Assembly: GCA_016297695.1 (NCBI GenBank)
Contig: JAEDGC010000009.1
Span: 1-43,621, forward strand
DNA: 43,621 nt
Direction: 5' to 3'
DNA from: Bacilli bacterium
Lineage (GTDB): Bacteria; Bacillota_I; Bacilli_A; RF39; UBA660
Both the position numbers and the translations under genes were made by a program. The notes under the pieces are model-generated. The model worked only from the letters and a program-made list of their open reading frames with translations. It was not told the DNA's origin and ran no database searches. Of this stretch, positions 1-7,318 are shown piece by piece (within the stretch, counting starts at the first letter, position 1; each line of letters starts with the position of its first letter).

Positions 1-609
1 GAAATAGATATTCGATTAGATAAACCTAAAATATATGATAAGTTTAAAAAATTTCGTGTATATGAAGATTATGCTGCAGACAACTCAAGTAAGTTATTTG
101 TTACATTACGTAAAATTTGTTCTGGTAATATTGATGATTATATAGTTGATACACAAAAAATTAATTGGTTAAGCGATTTTTTAGAAGATTTGAATGAGCG
201 AGTAGTAATATTTTATAACTTTAATTTTGAGCGTGATAAAATAATTAATTTATTACAACAAATGAAAATACCATATTCACAATATAATGGTAGCGTAAAA
301 GATATAACTAATTTTTTAAATAATAAAAATGGAGTAGTTTTATGTCAATATATGTCTGCAAGTTTAGGTTTAAATAATTTAGTTAAATCTCATATTTGCA
401 TAATGTATTCTCCATCAACGAATTATACAGATTATATTCAATCAAAGAAAAGAATAGATAGAATTGGACAAACTCAAAAACCCTTATTTTATAATTTAAT
501 TTGTAAAGATACAGTAGAAGAAAAAATATTAAAAACAATTAAAAAAGGTATAAACTTTGACCTTAAAATGTTCGAAGATTATATAAATAAAAAAGGAGGA
601 ATTAAATGA
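1..609 (+). CDS. SNF2-type DNA helicase, C-terminal part (5' end outside window)
   Basis: The frame is open from base 1 with no start codon in keeping, so the gene begins outside the window and only the last 202 residues are visible. They hold the second RecA-like domain of a superfamily 2 helicase of SNF2 type. A motif V-like segment (GLNNLVKSHICIMYSP) is followed by motif VI (QSKKRIDRIGQTQKPLFYNL) and the usual downstream TVEEKI helix, which together are near-diagnostic for SNF2 proteins. In phages such proteins act as ATP-dependent DNA translocases in replication or recombination. The gene overlaps the next one by 4 bases (ATGA). It leads the plus-strand replication and recombination block. 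The walker motifs of the first domain are not visible. Confidence 0.88.
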   Translation, partial: EIDIRLDKPKIYDKFKKFRVYEDYAADNSSKLFVTLRKICSGNIDDYIVDTQKINWLSDFLEDLNERVVIFYNFNFERDKIINLLQQMKIPYSQYNGSVKDITNFLNNKNGVVLCQYMSASLGLNNLVKSHICIMYSPSTNYTDYIQSKKRIDRIGQTQKPLFYNLICKDTVEEKILKTIKKGINFDLKMFEDYINKKGGIK

Positions 610-1133
610 AAACTAATAATGTATTAATACCAGGAAGTGATGAATATTACATAAATGAAATGGGACAAGTTACATATAGAAATTTACCAGTAACAGTGCT
701 ATTTAGTGATAAAGGTGTACCATATGTACGTATTAAATCTAAAGGTTTATATACAAGTAAAAGTGTTGCTAATTTAGTATTATCTACATTTGCACCTAAT
801 GATAAGAAATCATCAAGCGATATACCAGCATATAGAGATGGTAACAATCATAATTTTTCATTAGAAAATTTATATTGGGCACCACGTAGTGTTGCATATA
901 AAGAATTATATAAAGGTAAAACACCTTATTCAGAAACACGTTTACATAACTTGAGACATAAAATATGTAAACCAGTAGCTTCATTTGATGAACATGGTAA
1001 TATCGTAAAAACATATAATTCAATTGTTGATGCAGCAAATGATATGCAAGTATCATCGGCATCTATAGCTAGATGTTTACGTAATGGACAAGCTAAATGT
1101 ATGGGTTATACTTGGATGTATGTAAGACAATAA
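606..1133 (+). CDS. NUMOD/HNH-type DNA-binding protein, degenerate nuclease
   Basis: 175 residues. The N-terminus (IPGSDEYYINEMGQVTYRN) is a NUMOD4-like segment. The middle follows the HNH homing-endonuclease pattern (SVANLVLSTFAPND, then DGNNHNFSLENLYWA). The C-terminus (VASFDEHGNIVKTYNSIVDAA to GYTWMYV) matches the NUMOD1 DNA-recognition module. In the core, the usual V-N-H-x-D-G-N reads P-A-Y-R-D-G-N, so the first catalytic histidine appears lost while the Asn-Asn tail is kept. This suggests a DNA-binding protein or a decayed homing nuclease rather than an active one. The start has a strong AAAAGGAGGA site and overlaps the stop of the helicase gene. An intact relative lies at 38671-39171. 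Confidence 0.75.
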   Translation: MKTNNVLIPGSDEYYINEMGQVTYRNLPVTVLFSDKGVPYVRIKSKGLYTSKSVANLVLSTFAPNDKKSSSDIPAYRDGNNHNFSLENLYWAPRSVAYKELYKGKTPYSETRLHNLRHKICKPVASFDEHGNIVKTYNSIVDAANDMQVSSASIARCLRNGQAKCMGYTWMYVRQ

Positions 1134-1143
1134 GGAGGAATTT

Positions 1144-1350
1144 ATGACAAAAAATACTGAAACCAAAGAACGCATTGCTATGGAAAGAAAATGGCAAGCC
1201 GAAGATGATGCTAGAATAATGGCACAATATCAAGAAATAATGAATGACAAAGCTAGAATGTCAAGAGCAACAAAAGAAGCAAATAGACAAGCTAGAGATT
1301 TACAAAAAAGAGCTAATGTCATGAAACAAGTTAGTAAAAGAGGTAAATAA
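1144..1350 (+). CDS. small highly charged helical protein, unknown
   Basis: 68 residues, almost entirely charged or polar (Lys, Arg, Glu, Asp, Gln) and predicted helical, with no hydrophobic core visible. It starts after AAGGAGGAATTT and its stop codon shares a base with the ATG of the exonuclease gene, so the two are probably translated together. I do not recognise the family. Its place just before a recombination exonuclease suggests an accessory or nucleic-acid-binding role, but that is inference from position only. Confidence 0.6.
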   Translation: MTKNTETKERIAMERKWQAEDDARIMAQYQEIMNDKARMSRATKEANRQARDLQKRANVMKQVSKRGK

Positions 1351-1994
1351 TGCAAGAATATAAACCATCTGAGCATCAGTTAAACGATGTTGAAAAAAAT
1401 AGAGATAAATATATAGGCGGGTCGGACCTTCCATATATACTTGGAAATGGTATGAAATATGGTAAAACACGTATAGAATTTGCTAAACAAAAACTTGGTA
1501 TTATACCAAATAATTTCAAAGGTAATGAATATACGAGATATGGGCAATATATAGAACCGCTAGTACGAAATTATATGAATGATACTTTTGGTTATCATTT
1601 TGTAGAGGATAGTAAAATTGACCCATTAAAAAGGTATAGAGCAAATTGTGATGGAATTGATAAAGAACAGAAAATGTTACTTGAGGTTAAAACATTTAGT
1701 GGTAAATTAGATATTAAATATTATGAACCTCAGTGTCAATTTTATATGGATATGTTCGATATAGAAGAATGTTTATTAGTGGGTTATGACAGGCCTGAAG
1801 ACTTCTATACTGGAATTGATTTTGCTTTAGATAGTGATGCTAAGTTTTTCAATTTAAATTTTGATGAAACTAGACTTGTTATATATAAGTTAAAACGTAA
1901 TAGACCAATGTTTGAAAAAATTGAGGTAGAAATCAATAAATTTAAGTATTTATTAGATTGTTTAAGAGAAGAAGAAATAATAAATAATAAATAA
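1350..1994 (+). CDS. YqaJ/lambda-exonuclease-like recombination nuclease
   Basis: 214 residues, a typical length for YqaJ-like viral recombinases of the PD-(D/E)XK superfamily, which resect double-stranded DNA 5' to 3' for single-strand annealing. Visible motifs are IGGSD (residues 22-26), GQYIEP (65-70, with the conserved Glu), the catalytic CDG...LLEVK core (Asp101, Glu112, Lys114) and YYEPQCQFY (124-132, with the conserved Gln). It sits upstream of Sak4-like and DUF669-like genes, which is the common phage recombination cassette. The ATG overlaps the previous stop and an AGAGG site lies upstream. Function is confident; the exact family (YqaJ versus related Cas4-like nucleases) is less so. 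Confidence 0.85.
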   Translation: MQEYKPSEHQLNDVEKNRDKYIGGSDLPYILGNGMKYGKTRIEFAKQKLGIIPNNFKGNEYTRYGQYIEPLVRNYMNDTFGYHFVEDSKIDPLKRYRANCDGIDKEQKMLLEVKTFSGKLDIKYYEPQCQFYMDMFDIEECLLVGYDRPEDFYTGIDFALDSDAKFFNLNFDETRLVIYKLKRNRPMFEKIEVEINKFKYLLDCLREEEIINNK

Positions 1995-2004
1995 GGAGGA
2001 AATA

Positions 2005-2376
2005 ATGGAAGAAAATATGATTGTATCGGAAGAAGTAAATGAAGAATTACTACCGATACTAACTCAAATGAGTGAGTTAGAAACTCAATTAAAAGAATAT
2101 AAAAAATTACAAGAAAAGTATGATAATTTTAAGGAAAAAGTATTTAATGCTATGGTTGAAAAAGACATTAAAAAATTCGTATTTAATGATACTCAATTCA
2201 CAGTAGTAAGTGCTACACCCGAAAAAACTGAAATCAAAATGGAGTTTGATGTTAAAGAATTCAAAGAGCAACATGAAGAGCTTTATAAAAAATATACTAA
2301 GCCAGTAACTAAAATTACTAACGGTAAAGCATCATATTTAAGAATAACTTTACCTAAAGATAAGGAGGAAGAATAA
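2005..2376 (+). CDS. Gp157-like coiled-coil protein
   Basis: 123 residues. Residues from about 12 to 50 form an acidic and basic helical segment likely to be a coiled coil (ILTQMSELETQLKEYKKL). A strand-rich tail follows (FVFNDTQFTVVSATPEKTEI and YTKPVTKITNGKASYLRI). This layout resembles the siphovirus Gp157 family, small proteins that often sit beside phage recombination or SSB genes and whose biochemical role is unclear. It starts after AAGGAGGAAATA and its stop overlaps the next ATG by one base. The family call is a resemblance rather than a certain assignment. Confidence 0.6.
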   Translation: MEENMIVSEEVNEELLPILTQMSELETQLKEYKKLQEKYDNFKEKVFNAMVEKDIKKFVFNDTQFTVVSATPEKTEIKMEFDVKEFKEQHEELYKKYTKPVTKITNGKASYLRITLPKDKEEE

Positions 2377-3224
2377 TGAGTTTATTACCAGAAAACAAAC
2401 CAATGGAAAAAAATATTACACCAAAAGTTTTCTTTATATGGGGCCAATCAATGCACGGTAAAACTTACCTAGCACGCCAATTTCCAGACCCAATAATAAT
2501 CAATACTGATGGAAATGGAAAGAAAATTGATACACCTCACGTAGATGTTTATGATTTTGAAACATTTGTAAATGTATTAAGAGAAATTGAAGAAGGAAAG
2601 CATACATTTAAAACTATTGTTATAGATTTAGTTGATGATATTAAAACGTTCTTAGAAGAATATGTATGTAAAAAATATGGTGTTGAAAATTTAGCCGACG
2701 CTGGATTTGGAAAGGGATTTGGTGATGTAAAAGCAACATGGAAAAGACTTATGATTAGATTAACTCAATTACCATATTATGTTGTATTTATCTCTCATGT
2801 AATTCAAGTTACTGATGAGTATGATAAAGATAAAACTATAGAGCAACCTAGTCTTGAACAAAAATATTTGAATATGACTAAAGGTAGAACTGATGTTATG
2901 ATTAAGTGTCAAAAAGTTGGAAAGAATTATCTTCAATTATGTAATGAAAAAAGAGATTTATATCATCGTTCTGATATTAAAGATGAGAAATTATATAACA
3001 CTCTTTCAAATGTAAAAAGTTTATTTGAAGATAATAAACCTACAATTCAAAATGTAGAACCTAAAAAGGTAATTCCAGGCAAAAAACCTGAGATTATAAA
3101 TGTTGATGAAGAAACTACTAAGGAGGAACCTAAATCAAATTTAAAAGATTTAGCAACTGAATTAGTAGAAAAGAAACCAACAACAAAAAAATCATTATTA
3201 ATTAAAAGAGGAGGAAATGAATAA
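2376..3224 (+). CDS. Sak4-like RecA-fold ATPase (AAA_24 type)
   Basis: 282 residues. The P-loop is GQSMHGKT (residues 23-30) and the Walker B strand is TIVIDLVDD (around residues 80-88). A later strand (YYVVFISHV) fits the sensor region of a RecA-like core, and TKGRTDVMIKCQK follows the family pattern. Such phage nucleotide-binding proteins (Sak4) are single-strand annealing or strand-exchange ATPases that work with an SSB. Here the DUF669-like SSB lies immediately downstream and the exonuclease two genes upstream. The C-terminal 70 or so residues are low-complexity, Lys/Glu/Pro-rich and probably disordered. Start and stop overlap both neighbours by one base. Confidence 0.85.
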   Translation: MSLLPENKPMEKNITPKVFFIWGQSMHGKTYLARQFPDPIIINTDGNGKKIDTPHVDVYDFETFVNVLREIEEGKHTFKTIVIDLVDDIKTFLEEYVCKKYGVENLADAGFGKGFGDVKATWKRLMIRLTQLPYYVVFISHVIQVTDEYDKDKTIEQPSLEQKYLNMTKGRTDVMIKCQKVGKNYLQLCNEKRDLYHRSDIKDEKLYNTLSNVKSLFEDNKPTIQNVEPKKVIPGKKPEIINVDEETTKEEPKSNLKDLATELVEKKPTTKKSLLIKRGGNE

Positions 3225-3676
3225 TGGATGATTTATTAGCATTGGCAAGTGAGTTAGCCGAAAACAATAACTACAAAACAGCAGATAATAACTATGAGGA
3301 GAAAAAACCAGATGGTCTTTATAGCGTATTAATTGAAAGTATTAAACTAAGAACAAGTGAAAACACTGGTAATCAATGGTTTAACATTGTTGCTAAAGTA
3401 CTTGAGGGAGATTATGCAGAAGAAAAGTTCTATGTAAGTTATTTCTTAACTGAAAAAATGGTTAAGAGAACATTATCAAAATTAATGAAATTGATTAACT
3501 CTTGTGGATATGATATTGATGTTGCTATGTTTAGTGACGTAGAAAGCATTGAGCAAGGTTTACAAGAATTAGTTGGTAATTCATTATATTTAGAAAAGAA
3601 AACATCTAAAAAAGGATTTATTGATTATTCATTTATGAATGAAGAAGAATTATCAGAAATGGAGGAAGAAGATTAA
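3224..3676 (+). CDS. DUF669-like single-stranded DNA-binding protein
   Basis: 150 residues. A strand-rich core (DGLYSVLIESIKLRTS, NQWFNIVAKVLEGDYAE, LYLEKKTSKKGFIDY) suits an OB fold, and the C-terminus is very acidic (EEELSEMEEED), as in SSBs that recruit partners through an acidic tail. DUF669 proteins sit directly downstream of Sak4 in many phages and are regarded as their SSB partners. Its role would be to coat single strands during replication and recombination. It overlaps both neighbours by one base. The family assignment rests on overall pattern and context. Confidence 0.75.
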   Translation: MDDLLALASELAENNNYKTADNNYEEKKPDGLYSVLIESIKLRTSENTGNQWFNIVAKVLEGDYAEEKFYVSYFLTEKMVKRTLSKLMKLINSCGYDIDVAMFSDVESIEQGLQELVGNSLYLEKKTSKKGFIDYSFMNEEELSEMEEED

Positions 3677-3894
3677 TGACATTTGATAGATTAACATTTG
3701 AAATAAAATATTTAGATATTTTAAAGAAACAAATGAATGAAGGGTTAGAAATATTAAATGGATTAAAAATTAGTGATGCAAACTATAAAGATGTAGTTGT
3801 AAATTTAAACAATGCTAATAATATAGCATTACAATTAGAAAATGATATAGTTGAATTAACTAAAGAAAATACTAATGACAAAACTAATGAATAG
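3676..3894 (+). CDS. small helical protein, unknown
   Basis: 72 residues, mostly Lys, Glu, Asn, Leu and Ile, likely two helices with no membrane segment or cysteine pair. A GGAGG site lies inside the end of the SSB gene and the ATG overlaps that gene's stop, so it is translationally coupled. It is the last gene before the hairpin that separates the recombination genes from the polymerase gene. I do not recognise it. Confidence 0.6.
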   Translation: MTFDRLTFEIKYLDILKKQMNEGLEILNGLKISDANYKDVVVNLNNANNIALQLENDIVELTKENTNDKTNE

Positions 3895-3922
3895 TAGATA
3901 AGGATATTTTTATCCTTACTAC
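3894..3922 (+). other. intergenic RNA hairpin before the polymerase gene
   Basis: GTAG then TAAGGATA pairs with TATCCTTA then CTAC around a TTTT loop, a 12-bp stem with a single bulged A. No U-run follows; instead TAATATAAGGAG supplies the ribosome site of the polymerase gene. It is more likely an RNA processing, stability or partial attenuation signal than a full terminator. Confidence 0.55.
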
Positions 3923-3941
3923 TAATATAAGGAGTCTTAAT

Positions 3942-5648
3942 ATGATAGTATATGACTGGGAAATATTTATGTATGATTGGTTAGTAACATTTAAAGATAT
4001 TGCTACAAATACATATGTAGATATTATAAATGACCCAATTGAATTAAAGAATTATATAAATAAAAATATCAAAAAAATATTTGTAGGTTATAATAATAAA
4101 CAATTTGATGATATAATAACAGCTGGAATATTTAGTGATATTGACCCATATACAACTATGACATATTTAATGAATAGTGAAAATAAATATAGTGCATATA
4201 AAGCACTTAAAATCAAACAACTACCATTAATATCAATTGATTTAATGCAAGATGTTTTAGGTATGAGCTTAAAACAAGCAGAAGGTTATATGAATATGTC
4301 AGTTGAAGAATGTACTATACCATTTGATTTAGAACGTAAGTTGACAGATGCTGAAATCAAAGAAGTATTAAAATATTGTCATCATGACGTTGATGCAACT
4401 CATGAATTATTAAAAGTACGAAAAGGTTATGTAAATGCTAAACTAGCTTTAATTAAAATGTTTAATTTATCAATATCAAATTTATCAAAAACAAATGCAG
4501 GTTTATGTGCAACAGTATTAGGTGCAGTACATGAGTCTAGAAATGATGAATTACAATATGATATTGTTGATACAATTAAAATTGAAAAACCAGAATATCG
4601 TAAAGTTCTAGATTTATATACCACTGGTCCAATTGATTATGATAAATCTATCAAAATTACAATTGGTGGAATAGAACATAAATTTGCTTATGGTGGTTTA
4701 CATGCGGCACGCGATAATTTTATATATGAAGGTGAAATGTGGAATATTGATGTTACATCGTTTTATCCTAGTATGATGATAGAATATGATTTTCAAAGCC
4801 GTAATATTAAAGACCGTTCATTATATAAAACAATATATAAAAATCGTGTTGAGGCTAAAAAAGAAGGTAATGATTTAGTTAATAATGCTTTAAAATTAGT
4901 TTTAAATACATCATATGGTGCAACAAAAAGTAAATATAATGCATTATATGACCCTAAAATGGCTAATCAAATATGTATTACTGGACAATTACTTTTCTTA
5001 GATTTACTTGAAAAACTTGAGCCATATTGTCAATTAGTACAAACTAATACTGATGGTATATTAATTATTCCAAATAATAAAACAAAAATTACGGAAATAA
5101 TTAAAGAGTGGGAACATCGCACACGAATGAGTCTTGAAATTGATATTTGTAAAAAAATATGGCAAAAAGATGTTAATAACTATATAATGATTATTGATAA
5201 AAAAGGTAAAGAAAAGATTAAAACAAAAGGTGGTTATGTAGCTCAATATGAGCCTGGTTTAAGAAATAATGCTCGTATATTAGATTTAGCAGTTGTTGAT
5301 TATTTTACAAAAGGTATTTTACCAGAAGAAACAATTAATAATGCAGAAGATATATTCTTATTTCAATATATTACTAAAACAGGTCGTACTTATAATAAAA
5401 CATATTGGCAACATAATGGTGTTGAAATAGAAGTTAATAATGTTAATAGAGTATATAGTAGTAAAAATAACTTAGATGGTACATTATTAAAATATAAAAT
5501 AGGTGAAACTATTCGTAAAGATAGTATTGCAAATTTACCACCACATTGTATAGTTGATAATGCAAATAAATTAACTATCAATGATATAGATAAAACGTGG
5601 TATATTAAACAGGCATATAAACGTATAGCTGATTTTACAACAGCTTAA
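3942..5648 (+). CDS. family B DNA polymerase, compact, with 3'-5' exonuclease
   Basis: 568 residues. The exonuclease domain shows YDWEIF (Asp5, Glu7), GYNNKQFDD and YCHHDVDATHE (about 145-155). The polymerase domain shows motif A DVTSFYPSMM (Asp270), motif B KLVLNTSYG (Lys318 to Gly326) and motif C TNTDG (catalytic Asp371). It copies the phage genome. Only about 48 residues separate motifs A and B, far less than in phi29 polymerase, so the TPR1-type insertion used in protein priming seems absent. That fits the primase gene at 7319. In motif C the first Asp of the usual D-T-D is Asn369. The start follows ATAAGGAGTCTT. Confidence 0.88.
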   Translation: MIVYDWEIFMYDWLVTFKDIATNTYVDIINDPIELKNYINKNIKKIFVGYNNKQFDDIITAGIFSDIDPYTTMTYLMNSENKYSAYKALKIKQLPLISIDLMQDVLGMSLKQAEGYMNMSVEECTIPFDLERKLTDAEIKEVLKYCHHDVDATHELLKVRKGYVNAKLALIKMFNLSISNLSKTNAGLCATVLGAVHESRNDELQYDIVDTIKIEKPEYRKVLDLYTTGPIDYDKSIKITIGGIEHKFAYGGLHAARDNFIYEGEMWNIDVTSFYPSMMIEYDFQSRNIKDRSLYKTIYKNRVEAKKEGNDLVNNALKLVLNTSYGATKSKYNALYDPKMANQICITGQLLFLDLLEKLEPYCQLVQTNTDGILIIPNNKTKITEIIKEWEHRTRMSLEIDICKKIWQKDVNNYIMIIDKKGKEKIKTKGGYVAQYEPGLRNNARILDLAVVDYFTKGILPEETINNAEDIFLFQYITKTGRTYNKTYWQHNGVEIEVNNVNRVYSSKNNLDGTLLKYKIGETIRKDSIANLPPHCIVDNANKLTINDIDKTWYIKQAYKRIADFTTA

Positions 5649-5659
5649 TAGGAGGTTTT

Positions 5660-6166
5660 ATGAAAGTAATTATAACTGGTTGTGATTTAACAGGTAAAAC
5701 AACTCTTATTTCGAAGTTACGAGAACATTATAATGACTCCACATTATCATACTTACACTTCTCGTATCGAGATAGAAGAGATGTATACTTTTATCAAACA
5801 ATGTTAGATAAAGAACATTTCATAGCAGATAGACATTTTCCAGATGAAATGATTTATCCAGAAATATTTAATCGTAAATCTCAATTAAAATCAGAAGATT
5901 TTGAAATGTTATTAAAATATTGTAAACTTAATGATATTAAGATTATTATTTTAACATTAAGTCAAGATGAGTTATTACAGCGTTCTCGATTAAGAAATGA
6001 AGAACCTGAAATACAAGCTAATTTATTAAAAATAAATAAAGCATACGTTGATATGGCAATAGAATATAATATACCAATATTTAATACTACAATTAACTCA
6101 TTTGAGGAAATTATTGAATATATAGATAGGAAGGAAAATAATAATGAAAAATATAAAAGTAACTAG
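5660..6166 (+). CDS. thymidylate/deoxynucleoside kinase-like P-loop protein
   Basis: 168 residues with a P-loop GCDLTGKT (7-14), a DRHF motif (Asp57, Arg58) like the DR(Y/H/S) acceptor-site motif of thymidylate and deoxynucleoside kinases, and an Arg-rich lid-like segment (QRSRLRNEEPE). It probably phosphorylates a deoxynucleoside or dNMP for phage DNA synthesis. It is short for a thymidylate kinase (about 200 residues), so the substrate is uncertain. The start has an AGGAGG site, and the gene's end overlaps the thyX start by 23 bases, which couples the two. Confidence 0.75.
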   Translation: MKVIITGCDLTGKTTLISKLREHYNDSTLSYLHFSYRDRRDVYFYQTMLDKEHFIADRHFPDEMIYPEIFNRKSQLKSEDFEMLLKYCKLNDIKIIILTLSQDELLQRSRLRNEEPEIQANLLKINKAYVDMAIEYNIPIFNTTINSFEEIIEYIDRKENNNEKYKSN

Positions 6167-6875
6167 ATTAAATGCTTCACATGAAGACCCAGAAAATTTC
6201 TTAAATAACTTAGTACGTATTACATTTTCTAAAAAATTAAGTGCTAAAGATGATATTTATGATGAAATTGTAACTCGTCAAAATGATAATTTATCAATGC
6301 TAACAAACATCATTGAGATGAATCATCAATCAATATTGGAGCATGTAAATGTAACGTACGCAATTACAGGTGCATCAAGAAGTTTCTTGGCACAAATAAC
6401 AAGACATAGACATTTTAGTTTCTTATCAGCAAGTCAACATTATATTGACTATTCTGATATGGCCGACTTCGTTGTTCCAGTTGAAATTGAGCAACAAGGT
6501 CCTGAAATGGTTAAAAAATATTTAGAAAGTTGTAAAAAGAGTGTTGAAGAATATAAATCGCTAATTGAAAGTGGTGTTGACCATTCTGTTGCAAGGCAAG
6601 TATTACCTAATGGTATGAAAAATCAATTAGTTGTAACAGGTAATTTACGTCAATGGCTAAATTTCTTAAATTTGCGTTTATGTGGTAGAAACACATCTGA
6701 AATTGAATATGTAGCTTATTTAATTAAGCAAGATTTAAACAATTATGTACCAACAATTGCAAAATATATGGTACCAGATTGTATTAGCCGTGGATATTGT
6801 ACACAAGGTAATAAAACGTGTGGGCATAAGTATTCAGATGAGCATGAAGCAGAAAAATTTAAAATATTAAAATAA
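6144..6875 (+). CDS. thyX: flavin-dependent thymidylate synthase ThyX
   Basis: 243 residues, the usual ThyX length. The signature RHRx7S is present as RHRHFSFLSAS (Arg87, His88, Arg89, Ser97) followed by QHY, and the segment SILEHVNVTYAITGASRSFLAQ upstream matches the FAD/substrate fold. The enzyme makes dTMP from dUMP with methylene-tetrahydrofolate, FAD and NADPH. With the adjacent kinase and dUTPase it forms a self-contained dTMP supply. Base 6144 is a good start because a GGAAGGA site lies just upstream, inside the kinase gene. Confidence 0.95.
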   Translation: MKNIKVTRLNASHEDPENFLNNLVRITFSKKLSAKDDIYDEIVTRQNDNLSMLTNIIEMNHQSILEHVNVTYAITGASRSFLAQITRHRHFSFLSASQHYIDYSDMADFVVPVEIEQQGPEMVKKYLESCKKSVEEYKSLIESGVDHSVARQVLPNGMKNQLVVTGNLRQWLNFLNLRLCGRNTSEIEYVAYLIKQDLNNYVPTIAKYMVPDCISRGYCTQGNKTCGHKYSDEHEAEKFKILK

Positions 6876-6885
6876 GGAGTAATGT

Positions 6886-7302
6886 ATGAAAATTAAATTA
6901 ATTAAATTTGATAACTATGACAAAGCACCTTTTAGAGCACATTATAATGATGCTGGTGCAGATGTATATAGTACTCAAGATATTTTACTAGAACCACATA
7001 CAACTATAAAAATACCACTTGGTTTTGGATTAGAATTACCAGATGGTTTTATGGCTTGTATATTTCCTAGGTCATCATGCAGTAGTAAAGGTTTAGTTGC
7101 ACAATTACCACCAATTGATAGTGGTTATAGAGGTGAAGTTCATGCAATAATAACTAATAGCACCGATAATCAATATATAATTAATAAAGATGATAAAATT
7201 GGTCAAATAGTTGTTATTCCTATAATATTATGTGACTTTGTAGAAGAATTAGGAAATGAAAGAGGAACAGGTGCATTTGGTTCAACAAATAAAATAAAAT
7301 AA
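6886..7302 (+). CDS. dut: dUTP diphosphatase (trimeric dUTPase)
   Basis: 138 residues with all five dUTPase motifs in order: DAGADVYS (22-29), PRSSCSSKGL (61-70), PPIDSGYRGEV (75-85), DKIGQIVVIP (103-112) and RGTGAFGSTN (126-135). It cleaves dUTP to dUMP and diphosphate, which keeps uracil out of phage DNA and feeds ThyX. Motif V has Ala before the Phe where Gly is usual (G-A-F-G-S-T), a tolerated change. It follows thyX by 10 bases with an AAGGAG site. Confidence 0.95.
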   Translation: MKIKLIKFDNYDKAPFRAHYNDAGADVYSTQDILLEPHTTIKIPLGFGLELPDGFMACIFPRSSCSSKGLVAQLPPIDSGYRGEVHAIITNSTDNQYIINKDDKIGQIVVIPIILCDFVEELGNERGTGAFGSTNKIK

Positions 7303-7318
7303 TTCATAGGAGGTAGCT

